The notes beneath the pieces were generated by a model. That model was not told where the DNA came from, made no database searches, and was given only the letters and a program-made list of their open reading frames with translations. The translations under genes and the position numbers were made by a program. Below are positions 7,019 through 16,347 of a stretch of DNA of 64,000 nt, in pieces (positions within the stretch are counted from its first letter, which is position 1; each line of letters starts with the position of its first letter). The stretch covers positions 1 to 64,000 of the forward strand of contig CAJQIB010000012.1 of the NCBI GenBank assembly GCA_905478325.1. Reading direction: 5' to 3'. The DNA comes from an uncultured Flavobacteriales bacterium. GTDB lineage: Bacteria > Bacteroidota > Bacteroidia > Flavobacteriales_D > Sanyastnellaceae.

Positions 7019-9793
7019 ATGACCGAACTTTCCAACGTGAAAATCTCACAAAAAAAACAGCGCATCCCCTCCTGTACTTCGTCCAGAGGTGCAGGCTATG
7101 TGAAGGCTCTCCTCCTTGGAACAGCCCTGCTGTTTGCGTTTGTACCAAACACAGCTAGAGCTGCACACGCCATGGGTGGCGAAGTGTATTATGAGTACCT
7201 CGGAAACGGCGATTTTTTGATTTCATTGATTTTTTATCGGGAGTGTTTTAGTAGCAATGTAGAGCCGGGGGGATGGCAAAATGGAGGAACCAATCTCGAC
7301 CCGTCCATCATGTTGGGCATTTTTGAAGGCAACGTCGAATACAACGTTTACAATGTTCCACTGACTGTTGCTTCAATCACCCCGCTAGAGACCGTTCTTG
7401 AGAATCCTTGTGGCATCTTGCCCCCAGAACTTTGTATGCAGCGATTGGAGTATTCCATTACAGTCAACCTGCCTCCGAGTGCTGTTGGATACGACATCAT
7501 ATTTCAACGTTGTTGTCGCAATCCAGGCATCGCGAACATCCCCAATCCAGGGGATGTCGGCATTACGCTCACTACGCAGATCCCTCCCAACGTTTCAGAT
7601 AGCAACCCGAATAGCAGCCCACAGTTTCAAGTGTATCCCCCGGAAGCCATTTGCACAAATTTTGACTTCTTTTTGGATCAAAGCGCCATCGACATTGATG
7701 GAGATGATTTGGTCTATTCGTTTTGCACTCCTCTAAACGGAGGATCTCCCAACGACCCTTCTCCGAATCCTCTTCCAGCAGTCACCTTGACCGACATTCC
7801 ATGGGGAGGTGGCTACAGTGCTGTCGATCCCATCCCATCAAATCCACCTTTTAGTATTGACCCAGCTACAGGACAGGTAACGGGATTCCCGACTACTCCA
7901 GGAGCTTACGTGATTGGCATTTGCGTCTCGGAATACCGTGATGGTGAATTGCTCAGTACCGTGATGCGGGATTTTCAATTCAACGTGGTGATGTGCGATC
8001 CGACAATCATATCTGCCGCTCAACCCCAAACCAACGCGCAACTGTGCATCGGAGAGACGCTCCAGTTTTCTGAAAACAGTATCGGAGCGCAGGATTTGCT
8101 CTGGGACTTTGGCGTACCTGATTCGGACACAGACATCAGCACCTTGTCCAACCCCGAATTTACTTTTCCGGATACCGGAGTTTATGAAGTGCTTTTGATT
8201 GCCAATCCCTCGTGGCCCTGTGCAGACACCTCCTCTCAAGTCTTTTATGTATACGAACCCATACAACCCGAAATTTCTGTTTCTGACTTCGTTTGTGCAG
8301 GAGACGTGGAAACCTTTTCTTTTCAAGCACTTGGCGCATTCAATGCTTCAACCGACCTCACGTGGACCTTCAACGGCGGCAGCCCCACGGCATCTAACTT
8401 GGTTAACCCGGGAGGCATTCAATTTAACAACGCCGACACCTGGGATGTCTCTCTCACTGCCAGCCATTTTGGCTGCAATTCGACGACGACCTTTGATTGG
8501 GTAGCCCCCGCTCAGCCCGAGGCCAACATTGCGGATCAAAGCTCTTTCTGCCAAGGCTACACCTTTGATTTTGAAAACTTGAGTGCCAATGGTGAATCGT
8601 GGTGGTGGGATTTTGGTGTATTCGGAGACGAAGATCAAAGCACCGAGGAAACCCCCACGTTCACCTTTCCATCAGACGGCGTATACACAGTCCAATTGAT
8701 TGCCTCAGCGGATTACACGTGTGCCGATACCGCATGGGCAACAGTTGAAATATTCCCGGAAATCGATCCGGCTTTTACGCCTCCCGATCCAGAATGCTTT
8801 TCGACCAATAATTTCTCATTGCTGCCGCTTTTTGAGAATGAGACCGGAACGACGTACAGCTGGGATTTCGGAGGTGAGACAACCAATCAAAACATCACCG
8901 GTTCAACGGTGCAAAACCTTGTGTTCGCTGAACCAGGAACGTACACGGTTACTGTTACAGCCGTCGCAAACGGCTGTGAAGTCACTGCGTCTGAAGACAT
9001 CTGGGTCATCCAAGACCCAACCATTGCCTTTTCAGGAGGACCCTATGTCGGTTGCCCGCCTCATCTGGTTTCATTCACCAACTTAAGTGAGACAGAAACG
9101 TCGACTTCTTATGTGTGGCATTTTGGAGATGGAACAACATCACCGGCAGCCAGCGCAAGTCACGTTTACGACAATCCAGGAACTTTTTCTGTAACACTCG
9201 AAATGACAACCGGAGGGTTTTGTAGTCAGGAATTGATATCAACTCAATCCAACGTGGTCAGCATTTTAGAAATTCCACAAGCTGGGTTCGACATCACTCC
9301 CAACCAAGTGGACATTCTCAATCCACAAGTTTCATTTGAATCTCTGGCCAGCAGCGGGGTCGATTGCTTTTACAATTTTGGCGATGGAGGAAGTTCCAGT
9401 GATTGCAACGGGACCTATCTCTATTCTGATGGCGGTTTATTTGACGTCACACAAACGGTTGTGAATGCCGCTGGATGTACCAGCACTGCGCAGGGGCAAG
9501 TCGCCGTCAACGGCACGGTGTTTTATGCTCCGAATGCCTTTTCACCCAACCAAGATGGACTCAATGATGTGTGGTTGCCTTCGGCCCTGGGCATCACGAA
9601 TTATCACATTCAAATCTTCAATCGTTGGGGAGAGATGGTGTGGGAAACACGGGATCCCCAAGAACCTTGGCTTGGGCAAGTGAATGAAGGAGAGCACTTT
9701 GCACCAGACGGCTTGTATTTCTGGAATGCCTGGATGGAGGATCAAATATTGCTGCCCACCACCCATTCTGGACACTTGCTCTTGATTCGCTGA
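7019..9793 (+). CDS. PKD-repeat surface protein with CHU_C (gliding-associated) C-terminal domain
   Basis: A secreted protein of 924 residues. A long N-terminal region leads into a signal peptide core (ALLLGTALLFAFV) with a cleavage-like NTARA, followed by HAMGGEVYYEYLGNGDFLIS, an N-terminal domain common in Bacteroidota surface proteins. Several PKD-like domains follow, each with a WDFG-type core (LLWDFGVP, WWWDFGVFG, YSWDFGGE, YVWHFGDGTTS, YNFGDGG). The last 90 residues (FYAPNAFSPNQDGLNDVW, FNRWGEMVWE, DGLYFW) form the CHU_C-type T9SS sorting domain, which in Flavobacterium and relatives directs export and surface attachment. The role is probably adhesion or a cell-surface structure; no enzymatic domain is visible. 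It is transcribed divergently from the helicase. Confidence 0.88.
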   Translation: MTELSNVKISQKKQRIPSCTSSRGAGYVKALLLGTALLFAFVPNTARAAHAMGGEVYYEYLGNGDFLISLIFYRECFSSNVEPGGWQNGGTNLDPSIMLGIFEGNVEYNVYNVPLTVASITPLETVLENPCGILPPELCMQRLEYSITVNLPPSAVGYDIIFQRCCRNPGIANIPNPGDVGITLTTQIPPNVSDSNPNSSPQFQVYPPEAICTNFDFFLDQSAIDIDGDDLVYSFCTPLNGGSPNDPSPNPLPAVTLTDIPWGGGYSAVDPIPSNPPFSIDPATGQVTGFPTTPGAYVIGICVSEYRDGELLSTVMRDFQFNVVMCDPTIISAAQPQTNAQLCIGETLQFSENSIGAQDLLWDFGVPDSDTDISTLSNPEFTFPDTGVYEVLLIANPSWPCADTSSQVFYVYEPIQPEISVSDFVCAGDVETFSFQALGAFNASTDLTWTFNGGSPTASNLVNPGGIQFNNADTWDVSLTASHFGCNSTTTFDWVAPAQPEANIADQSSFCQGYTFDFENLSANGESWWWDFGVFGDEDQSTEETPTFTFPSDGVYTVQLIASADYTCADTAWATVEIFPEIDPAFTPPDPECFSTNNFSLLPLFENETGTTYSWDFGGETTNQNITGSTVQNLVFAEPGTYTVTVTAVANGCEVTASEDIWVIQDPTIAFSGGPYVGCPPHLVSFTNLSETETSTSYVWHFGDGTTSPAASASHVYDNPGTFSVTLEMTTGGFCSQELISTQSNVVSILEIPQAGFDITPNQVDILNPQVSFESLASSGVDCFYNFGDGGSSSDCNGTYLYSDGGLFDVTQTVVNAAGCTSTAQGQVAVNGTVFYAPNAFSPNQDGLNDVWLPSALGITNYHIQIFNRWGEMVWETRDPQEPWLGQVNEGEHFAPDGLYFWNAWMEDQILLPTTHSGHLLLIR

Positions 9794-9837
9794 GACAATT
9801 GGAGCAATGAATCTTTTGCATCTCCATTCGCTTCCAA

Positions 9838-9845
9838 TATATTAG
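9838..9845 (+). promoter_or_regulatory. Promoter of the DUF3276 gene (TTG-N19-TATATTAG)
   Basis: TTG at 9816-9818 and TATATTAG at 9838-9845 are separated by 19 bases, close to the Bacteroidota -33/-7 arrangement. The predicted start of transcription is about 15 bases before the ATG at 9865. Confidence 0.45.
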
Positions 9846-9864
9846 CAGCGATAGAGATAGAAAG

Positions 9865-10293
9865 ATGAGCGACCAACCACACAGAGAAGAACTCTTCTCA
9901 CATCCAGTTCGAGCTGGAAAACGCACCTATTTTTTTGATGTTAAGGCAACGCGTGGACAAGATTTGTACATGACGATTACCGAAAGCAAAAGACGGTTCG
10001 AAGACGATGGAAGTGTGCACTACCAAAAGCACAAAATCTTCTTGTATCGAGAAGATTTCGCCAACTTCGAGCATGGTTTTATTGCGGCCGTGGATAAAAT
10101 CCAAGAATTGATGGCTTCGGGAAACTATCGTGACCCCATGGCCGAGCGACTTGCTCAAGAACAACAGCAAAGTTCATCGCCCGATGATGCGTCAAATGAT
10201 GTTGCACACGATGCAAGCGATCACGAATCAGTCGAGTCCAAAGCAGAGGAAAATACCGCCGATTCGGATGACATTAGTTTTGACGACTTGTAA
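9865..10293 (+). CDS. PUR-alpha-like DUF3276 nucleic-acid-binding protein
   Basis: Small protein (142 residues) of the DUF3276 family, the bacterial relatives of PUR-alpha that bind single-stranded DNA and RNA. The single PUR repeat is recognisable in GKRTYFFDVKATRGQDLYMT followed by ITESKRRFEDDG, then HKIFLYREDFANFEHGF. The C-terminal third is a disordered acidic tail (DDASNDVAHDASDHESVE and DSDDISFDDL) longer than the folded core needs. It sits alone between the PKD gene and parA. A role in replication, transcription or mRNA handling is plausible from the fold but unproven. Confidence 0.88.
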   Translation: MSDQPHREELFSHPVRAGKRTYFFDVKATRGQDLYMTITESKRRFEDDGSVHYQKHKIFLYREDFANFEHGFIAAVDKIQELMASGNYRDPMAERLAQEQQQSSSPDDASNDVAHDASDHESVESKAEENTADSDDISFDDL

Positions 10294-10550
10294 GAATAGA
10301 AGGGCTTCATAGCTCGTACGCTTCCTGAAACAAGCTTCTATTTCGTTGATAACTTTCCCGGCGACGCATGGGCTACCCTCGCTATATTTGAAGAGCTTCT
10401 GAGGCTATTTTGATGGTTCGCGTTTTGCTTTTCAACCTCATTCTAGTCATTTTTAGCTAACGTTCAGTCTTCTAGGCCAGTGGGTGAATGGTCATCGTTT
10501 ATCCCGCTGCACTTAGAAGAGCATTATCATCGGAAAGTAGGATTTGACAC
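10294..10550 (+). other. Intergenic region upstream of parA
   Basis: 257 bases without a credible gene. It contains a TATATTTG sequence at 10383-10390 with no TTG at the right distance, and the parA-proximal box at 10538-10546. No parS palindrome and no strong hairpin are seen. Confidence 0.5.
10538..10546 (+). promoter_or_regulatory. -7-like box TAGGATTTG four bases before the parA start
   Basis: TAGGATTTG (three rather than two bases between TA and TTTG) is followed by ACAC and the ATG at 10551. It predicts a leaderless parA transcript. Confidence 0.45.
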
Positions 10551-11363
10551 ATGGGGAAAATTATAGCCATCGCCAATCAAAAAGGCGGAGTTGGTAAAAC
10601 AACCACTGCGATCAATTTGAGCGCCTGTTTTGGTGTCTTGGAATTCAAAACGCTCCTAGTGGACGCCGACCCTCAAGCCAATGCCACTTCCGGTCTAGGA
10701 CTCGATCCGTCAACGGTCACAGGCGGAACGTATGAAGCGCTTCTAGGTACAGCCTCTGTCCGAGAAAACATTGTCAGCACCTCCTCTCCTAATTTGGATT
10801 TATTGCCTGCGAGAATTGACCTCGTCGGAGCGGAGATCGAACTCATTTCTGTGGAAGAGCGTGATTTTCAATTGCGAAAATCTCTTGAGTCTGTCGTGGA
10901 CGATTACGACTTCATCATCATCGACTGTTCCCCAAGTTTGGGATTGATTACGGTCAATGCCCTGTGTGCCGCTCATTCTGTTTTAATCCCAGTTCAATGC
11001 GAATACTTTGCACTTGAGGGACTCGGAAAGCTACTCAACACGATCAAAATTGTTCAAGGTCAATTGAACAAGGCGTTGGATGTGGAAGGTATTTTATTGA
11101 CGATGTACGATACGCGTTTACGCCTCGCCAATCAGGTGGTCGATGAGGTCCGCACCCATTTCCAAGATTTGGTGATGCATACCATTATCCATCGCAACAC
11201 CCGTTTGGGAGAGGCTCCTAGTTTTGGTGAGTCTATCATCATGCATGACGCTTCCTCCAAAGGGTCCGTCAATTACCTCAATCTCGCAAGAGAAATTCTT
11301 CAGCGGAATAAGCTGACTCAATTATCTGACGAGGAGAAGTACATTCCTGTACCAAACAACTGA
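10551..11363 (+). CDS. parA: Chromosome partitioning ATPase ParA (Soj)
   Basis: Deviant Walker-type ATPase of 270 residues that drives origin segregation with ParB. Motifs: KGGVGKTT at residues 11-18 with the signature Lys, the switch/Walker A' region [12 protein letters not shown], and Walker [13 protein letters not shown]. The short N-terminus and the chromosomal setting (parB one base after the stop, dnaA about 9 kb downstream) identify the chromosomal Soj type rather than a plasmid ParA. The start is fixed by the conserved [13 protein letters not shown] and the upstream box. Confidence 0.95.
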   Translation: MGKIIAIANQKGGVGKTTTAINLSACFGVLEFKTLLVDADPQANATSGLGLDPSTVTGGTYEALLGTASVRENIVSTSSPNLDLLPARIDLVGAEIELISVEERDFQLRKSLESVVDDYDFIIIDCSPSLGLITVNALCAAHSVLIPVQCEYFALEGLGKLLNTIKIVQGQLNKALDVEGILLTMYDTRLRLANQVVDEVRTHFQDLVMHTIIHRNTRLGEAPSFGESIIMHDASSKGSVNYLNLAREILQRNKLTQLSDEEKYIPVPNN

Positions 11364-11364
11364 G

Positions 11365-12267
11365 ATGTCAAAGAGGCAAGCATTGGGACGCGGTCTCGGA
11401 GCCCTGCTTGAAGGAGCTCCTTCATTACCGGAGTCCACTACCACTCAAAGCAGCGCTGTTTCGCCACCCATTATCGGGAACATGGCCGGCTCCATTGCGC
11501 TGCTTACCATTGGTCAAATCGAGGCCAATCCCGACCAGCCACGAAAAGATTTTGATGAAGAGGCTTTGGGGGAATTGGCTCAAAGCATTCGAGAACTCGG
11601 AATCATTCAACCCATTACGGTTCACCGTGTTCGAGCGGAGAAATACCAAATAATCAGCGGAGAACGACGCTTTCGAGCAGCACAAATTGCAGAACTCGAT
11701 GCCGTTCCAGCCTACATCCGTGAAGCTGATGACCAAACGCTCCTTGAAATGGCGTTGGTCGAGAACATCCAGCGCGAAGACCTCCATGCCATCGAAGTCG
11801 CCATTTCATTTCAACGTTTGATCGAAGAGTGCAATTTGACTCACGAAGCATTGGGGATGCGATTGGGGAAAAACCGCACAACCATCACGAATTACATGCG
11901 GCTGCTTCAGTTACCGTGGGAAATTCAATTAGCTGTTCGAAACAAAACCATTTCCATGGGGCACGCTAGAGCGTTGGTTTCCATTGATGATAGCGACTGG
12001 CAGAAAGAGGTTTTCTTGCGCATCCAGAGGGAAGGCTTATCGGTCAGAGATGCAGAACAACTCGCACAAGCCCGCAAAACCCAATCAACTCCTGGCAAAA
12101 AACGTTCAGGCCTTTCCTTTGACCAGCAAAAAGTACAGGCTGATTTGCGTTTAAAATTCGGAAAAAAGGTGATGCTTCGCTCTCTTGCAGATGGCGCGGG
12201 AAAGATTGAAATTCCTTTTGGTTCGACAGACGATTTGGACACCCTCTTGCGTTCACTAGACCTGTAA
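11365..12267 (+). CDS. parB: Chromosome partitioning protein ParB (Spo0J)
   Basis: ParB/Spo0J of 300 residues. The N-terminal CTPase domain contains the ParB boxes (GERRFRAAQIAEL and ENIQREDLHAIEVA). A central helix-turn-helix (THEALGMRLGKNRTTITNYM) binds parS, and a C-terminal dimerisation segment follows (FGKKVMLRSLADGAGKIEIP). In other bacteria it loads onto parS sites near the origin and slides as a CTP-dependent clamp, and ParA moves it. The ATG lies one base after the parA stop, so the two are co-translated. I found no convincing parS in the window. Confidence 0.95.
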   Translation: MSKRQALGRGLGALLEGAPSLPESTTTQSSAVSPPIIGNMAGSIALLTIGQIEANPDQPRKDFDEEALGELAQSIRELGIIQPITVHRVRAEKYQIISGERRFRAAQIAELDAVPAYIREADDQTLLEMALVENIQREDLHAIEVAISFQRLIEECNLTHEALGMRLGKNRTTITNYMRLLQLPWEIQLAVRNKTISMGHARALVSIDDSDWQKEVFLRIQREGLSVRDAEQLAQARKTQSTPGKKRSGLSFDQQKVQADLRLKFGKKVMLRSLADGAGKIEIPFGSTDDLDTLLRSLDL

Positions 12268-12272
12268 TCCAA

Positions 12273-12881
12273 ATGGTGTCCATGGCCGCTGCTTTCTCTT
12301 TTCGCTCTATGTTCTTGGTTGCCACTATCTTGATCGCCTTCGGCGCTCGAGGTCAAACAACTCCTGTCGCGTCCGCAACATCTGAGAGAATCACCCGCAC
12401 AACACGCTTTGCAGCCATTCTTCCCGGTTCAGGACAAGTGATCAACAAGAAATACTGGAAGGCCCCCCTCGTTTGGGGAGGATGGATATACTGCATCAGC
12501 GCGATTCAGTTCAACCAACAACAGCTCAATCTATACCGTAACACCATCATCGCTGACGGAAACGGAACGGAATTGCCTGACCCAACTATTGGAGGCACTG
12601 AATCGGAATGGCGTCAGCTTGAAACAGCGTATCAAAAACAGCGAGACTTATCATACTTAGCGCTTGCAGGCGTTCATCTGTTGAGCATTCTTGACGCCCA
12701 TGTAGACGCCAATTTGATGTCATTTGATGTGGGCGAAGACCTCTCTTTGCGTCTTGTTCCTATCCCCTTGCGCGTCACTCCCACAGCTTCCGCTTTTGGC
12801 ATTCAACTGAACTGGAACCTTGGGAGGATTCAGCAAAGCAATCCCGCCGACCACCTTCAACACGCCTCCAAGTCCCTTTGA
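12273..12881 (+). CDS. DUF5683 membrane/secreted protein
   Basis: A protein of 202 residues with an N-terminal signal or anchor (FRSMFLVATILIAFGARG, ending in Q). The DUF5683 hallmark sequences are FAAILPGSGQVINKKYWKAP, a hydrophobic stretch around LVWGGWIYCISAIQFN, and ILDAHVDANLMSFDVGEDLS. Function is unknown. The family is restricted largely to Bacteroidota and is regularly found directly after parB, as here (five-base gap). A second ATG at 12282 is possible. Its product ends in a beta-rich segment compatible with an envelope location. Confidence 0.85.
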   Translation: MVSMAAAFSFRSMFLVATILIAFGARGQTTPVASATSERITRTTRFAAILPGSGQVINKKYWKAPLVWGGWIYCISAIQFNQQQLNLYRNTIIADGNGTELPDPTIGGTESEWRQLETAYQKQRDLSYLALAGVHLLSILDAHVDANLMSFDVGEDLSLRLVPIPLRVTPTASAFGIQLNWNLGRIQQSNPADHLQHASKSL

Positions 12882-12897
12882 CGCAATCCAATCCACT

Positions 12898-14490
12898 ATG
12901 AATCTCATCCCCTGGATTTTACTTTTATTGCTCATCCTCGAGCACCTCGTGTTTTTACCACGTGTTTTCAAACGTGCTGGTCTTACCGCATGGCACGGTT
13001 CCATCCCTGGTCTGAATTATTGGACATGGCTCAAGGTCATTGGTAGACCCTGGTACTGGATACTTTTACTCATTGTCCCAGGAATCAATTTGGCCATGCT
13101 CGTGATTATGCAGGTCGAATTGGGCATTGTATTCAATCAACGCTCAACTGCTGATCAATGGAAAATGGGCGCGCTTCCATGGTTGTTTATCCCCCTTTTG
13201 TCCAAATCAGATGAAAAGCATGTGGGCCGACGTGATTGGTCAAAAAAGAAAAAGTCTGTCGGTCGCGATTGGGGAGAGTCCATCCTTTGGGCGCTGATTG
13301 TCGCCAGTGTGGTCCGTGCATTTTTCTTCGAGGCGTTTACCATTCCGACGGCCTCCATGGAAGGTAGCATGCTCGTAGGCGACTATCTCTACGTGAGTAA
13401 AACCGCGTACGGCGCGAAAGTCCCGCAGACACCCGTCGCCGTGCCGCTGATACACAATGCATTACCGGGCTCATTAACCCCGAGCTATACATCGTGGTTT
13501 TCGTTGCCATTTATGCGCCTTCCAGGTTGGAAAGAGGTCGAGCGCTATGATGCTGTCGTATTCAATTTCCCTCACGGAGACAGCATCGTAGTCGACCATC
13601 AGTTGGTTGGACACGATTATTACGGGATCTTGAGAAGAGAAGCCATTTCACAATGTCAAGGAAACTTGGAATTGTTTGAATCGGACCGCAAGACGTATAT
13701 TGATTTGGCACGCAAGTCAATGGCCTCCAAATACGGCATTGCAAGCCGGCCTCTAGACAAGTCTGAAAACTACGTAAAACGCTGTGTGGCTTTGCCTGGG
13801 GAAACACTGGAAGTCATCGATGGTCTGATTCATATCAATGGTGAAGCCATCGTTCCACCACCCGGAGTTCAATTCGAATACCGTGTCATCTTCAACACAC
13901 AACTGGACGCACGTCGTGCCATCAAAGGATTGGAATTAACGAATGTAGATCTTGGGTCCGCTCGCAAAGAAGGTGATCAGATTGAGGTTATTCTTGCGTT
14001 AACCGATGCCGAAATGTTGCTGCTCGAAAATGGCTCTCTCGCACAATCTATCGTGCGGATGGATGTGAGCGGTCGACAAGGATCCAATGAAATGTTCCCC
14101 AATGTCCGTTCGGCTGAGTTTGACCAATGGGATCCAGATCATGTCGGTCCAATCCTACTTCCCAAAGCAGGCTTGACGGTCACCCTCGACCAAAGAAATC
14201 TTGATCTTTACCGCCGTGCCATCGATGTGTATGAAGGCCATGATCTTCAAGAAATCAACGGTACGATCAGCATCGATGGAGTAGAAACAGATCAGTACAC
14301 CTTTGAATTGGACTACTACTGGATGATGGGAGACAATCGTCATCGTTCTGCAGATTCTCGCATGTGGGGATTTGTTCCTTCCACACATGTCGTGGGAAGA
14401 GCCTCTTTCGTTTGGTTTTCCAAGCAAAACGAAGCGCAGCATGGAGAAAGTAAAATTCGATGGAACCGCATGTTCAAGTCGGTCCAGTGA
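12898..14490 (+). CDS. lepB: Signal peptidase I
   Basis: Membrane-bound type I signal peptidase of 530 residues. Two or three N-terminal TM segments (PWILLLLLILEHLVFLP; YWILLLIVPGINLAMLVI) precede a further TM (SILWALIVASVVRAFFF). The catalytic Ser is in IPTASMEGSML (S153) and the general-base Lys in NYVKRCVALPGET (K294). The conserved box near the C-terminus is YYWMMGDNRHRSADSR. It is far longer than E. coli LepB because of insertions between the Ser and Lys boxes and before the last box, as is usual in Bacteroidota. The in-frame ATG at 12820 lies inside the previous gene; the ATG at 12898, 16 bases after its stop, fits the TM start. Confidence 0.93.
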   Translation: MNLIPWILLLLLILEHLVFLPRVFKRAGLTAWHGSIPGLNYWTWLKVIGRPWYWILLLIVPGINLAMLVIMQVELGIVFNQRSTADQWKMGALPWLFIPLLSKSDEKHVGRRDWSKKKKSVGRDWGESILWALIVASVVRAFFFEAFTIPTASMEGSMLVGDYLYVSKTAYGAKVPQTPVAVPLIHNALPGSLTPSYTSWFSLPFMRLPGWKEVERYDAVVFNFPHGDSIVVDHQLVGHDYYGILRREAISQCQGNLELFESDRKTYIDLARKSMASKYGIASRPLDKSENYVKRCVALPGETLEVIDGLIHINGEAIVPPPGVQFEYRVIFNTQLDARRAIKGLELTNVDLGSARKEGDQIEVILALTDAEMLLLENGSLAQSIVRMDVSGRQGSNEMFPNVRSAEFDQWDPDHVGPILLPKAGLTVTLDQRNLDLYRRAIDVYEGHDLQEINGTISIDGVETDQYTFELDYYWMMGDNRHRSADSRMWGFVPSTHVVGRASFVWFSKQNEAQHGESKIRWNRMFKSVQ

Positions 14491-15140
14491 TAGCCGTTCT
14501 GCCGCTCTGCCCCTTCCCGCCGCTTCATTGGTGGTTCTTGGCATTGGGACACCATGCCGGCTCGAGTATCATAGCGACCAACGAATCGTTTGTAAAACAG
14601 TCCTTTCGAAATCGCTTGCAGCTGGTGCAGGCTGACGGGGCGTTTAACGTGTCTTTCCCTGTGAAGCAAGCTGGAAATCCGCTCAACATGAAGACGAACA
14701 CAGCAGTGCTGTCTTCGCATGTGCAGCCAAAAGTCCTCTGGCGAAGCATCCAAACCGCCTATGGTGCAGCTCCGTTCTTTGAACATTTCGCCCCAGAATT
14801 GGAAGCGCTTTGGCTTCAATTCTTACCCGCTACATCGGATGATCATAAATTGCTCTCCGATTGGTGCCATGCCACACTTCACTGGATGGCGACCACGTGC
14901 AATTGGACGCTCCCTTCAATTTCTGAAGACCCCATTGCATTTCAACCTCAACTCGATTTGCGCGAACGCCAGGCCCTTCGAGGACACGGCTGGACGTTCA
15001 ACAGGTACACCCAACTCTATGAGGATCGCCAGCCCTTCGTTGGCGGGTTGTCAGCATTGGACGCACTTTTCATCCTAGGCCCCAATGAATTGAATGCGCG
15101 CTTGCCTGAGTTGGTTCAACATCCCGCTCGAGTTGATTAA
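14460..15140 (+). CDS. WbqC-like family protein
   Basis: A protein of 226 residues resembling the WbqC family: an N-terminal FPPLHWWFLAL, then SFVKQSFRNRLQLVQADG with the conserved pattern KQxxRNR, a phosphate-loop-like stretch, and a C-terminal FVGGLSALDALFILGPN. WbqC proteins occur in O-antigen and other polysaccharide clusters, but their biochemical role is not settled. In Bacteroidota the gene commonly follows lepB, and here it overlaps the lepB end by 31 bases. No signal peptide. The exact start is uncertain because the first 15 residues are not conserved. Confidence 0.8.
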   Translation: MEPHVQVGPVIAVLPLCPFPPLHWWFLALGHHAGSSIIATNESFVKQSFRNRLQLVQADGAFNVSFPVKQAGNPLNMKTNTAVLSSHVQPKVLWRSIQTAYGAAPFFEHFAPELEALWLQFLPATSDDHKLLSDWCHATLHWMATTCNWTLPSISEDPIAFQPQLDLRERQALRGHGWTFNRYTQLYEDRQPFVGGLSALDALFILGPNELNARLPELVQHPARVD

Positions 15141-15145
15141 ATTCG
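15138..15145 (+). promoter_or_regulatory. -7 box TAAATTCG four bases before the gcvT start
   Basis: TAAATTCG is followed by CCGC and the ATG at 15150. It overlaps the stop codon of the WbqC-like gene (15138-15140), so gcvT could have its own leaderless transcript despite the ten-base gap. Confidence 0.5.
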
Positions 15146-15149
15146 CCGC

Positions 15150-16244
15150 ATGAACGCAACGAATGACTCCTTAAGCCGCACTGCTCTCTATGAGAGCCAC
15201 CTGAAACTGGGGGCTAAAATGGTGCCTTTTACTGGGTTTGAGATGCCCGTATCCTATGCTGGATTGGTCGAAGAACACCACTCGGTCAGGAATGCCTGCG
15301 GCATTTTTGATGTTTCTCACATGGGTGAATTTCGCATTCAGGGGCCCGAAGCACTGCTTCTTGTTCAGTGGATCACGAGCAACGATGCTTCCGCGCTGGA
15401 CTCGGAGCAAGTTCAATACAGTTGCATGCCCAATGGGCGAGGCGGTATCGTCGATGATTTGCTCGTTTACTGCGTGTCAAAGGAAGAGTACATGCTCGTT
15501 GTCAATGCCTCAAACCGAGTCAAAGATTTCGATTGGATCACTTCTCAAAACCAATGGAATGCCACCGTTGTCGATGAATCCGACGACTGGTCATTGATTG
15601 CAGTCCAAGGCCCCCATACCGCAGGTTTATTGCAACCCTTCTGCGATATCCCTGACCTGGATAAAATGAAGTACTACACGTTTGCACCGGGCAACGTGTT
15701 CGGGCATGACGCCCTGATCAGCGCTACTGGCTATACTGGATCTGGAGGATTTGAATTGTACGTGCGACACGATGCCGCGCCTTCCATTTGGGAAGGCTTA
15801 TTGCTCGCCGGTGCTACACCCTGTGGCTTGGGCGCTCGAGACACTTTGCGTTTGGAGGCAGGATTTTGTCTGTACGGAAACGACATCGACGAAACCACTT
15901 CTCCGATCGAAGCGGGACTGGGCTGGATCACCAAATTCCAGGGTGACTTTGTGGATTGTGAGCACCTCAAAGCACAAAAAGAGCAAGGCACAGAATGTGT
16001 TTTGAGAGGGTTCAAGATGCTTGAGCGCGGGATTCCTCGACAAGGCTATGCCATCGAAAATAGCGCTGGCGAGACCATTGGCCACATCACCAGCGGCACG
16101 CAATCCCCTTCGCTTGGTGAGGGCATTGCGATGGGATACATCAATCGAAGCTTTGCAACGCTCGGGGAGCATGTTGCCATTCGGATTCGCAAAAACGCCA
16201 TTCCCGCAACCGTCGTGCGCCCCGGTTTCCTCCCAAAAAAGTAG
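15150..16244 (+). CDS. gcvT: Glycine cleavage system aminomethyltransferase (T protein)
   Basis: Folate-dependent T protein of 364 residues. It releases ammonia and forms 5,10-methylene-THF from the aminomethyl group carried by the H protein. Conserved stretches: MVPFTGFEMPVSYAG, GIFDVSHMGEF, ATGYTGSGGFELYV, GLGARDTLRLEAGFCLYGND, ITSGTQSPSLGEGIAMGYI. The length matches the family. No gcvH or gcvP is in the window, so the rest of the complex is encoded elsewhere. A weak hairpin with a T run lies about 60 bases after the stop. Confidence 0.95.
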   Translation: MNATNDSLSRTALYESHLKLGAKMVPFTGFEMPVSYAGLVEEHHSVRNACGIFDVSHMGEFRIQGPEALLLVQWITSNDASALDSEQVQYSCMPNGRGGIVDDLLVYCVSKEEYMLVVNASNRVKDFDWITSQNQWNATVVDESDDWSLIAVQGPHTAGLLQPFCDIPDLDKMKYYTFAPGNVFGHDALISATGYTGSGGFELYVRHDAAPSIWEGLLLAGATPCGLGARDTLRLEAGFCLYGNDIDETTSPIEAGLGWITKFQGDFVDCEHLKAQKEQGTECVLRGFKMLERGIPRQGYAIENSAGETIGHITSGTQSPSLGEGIAMGYINRSFATLGEHVAIRIRKNAIPATVVRPGFLPKK

Positions 16245-16260
16245 TACCCATTCTGCGTTG

Positions 16261-16268
16261 TAACTTTC
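16261..16268 (+). promoter_or_regulatory. -7-like box TAACTTTC upstream of comB
   Basis: TAACTTTC lies 80 bases before the comB ATG. It would give a leader of about 75 bases that contains the small hairpin at 16304-16327. Confidence 0.35.
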
Positions 16269-16303
16269 GTCGAGTCTAACCCTATCTCTGAGACGCTCCA
16301 ATG

Positions 16304-16327
16304 GAGGTTCTCTCAACCTCTATTTTT
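16304..16327 (+). terminator. Weak hairpin plus T run between gcvT and comB
   Basis: GAGGTT at 16304-16309 pairs with AACCTC at 16315-16320 and is followed by TATTTTT. A six-base-pair stem is short. It could terminate gcvT transcripts, or act in the comB leader if the box at 16261 is used. Confidence 0.35.
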
Positions 16328-16347
16328 ACATCCAATAAGAACAGTTC

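Noticed and set aside
10383-10390. TATATTTG as a distal parA promoter
   Set aside because: No TTG at the right distance, no supported gene starts within 150 bases, and a better placed box lies directly before parA; left unresolved rather than called.
14155-14819. Minus-strand frames of 129 and 159 codons across the lepB/WbqC boundary
   Set aside because: They overlap two well-supported plus-strand genes entirely and show no conserved features.
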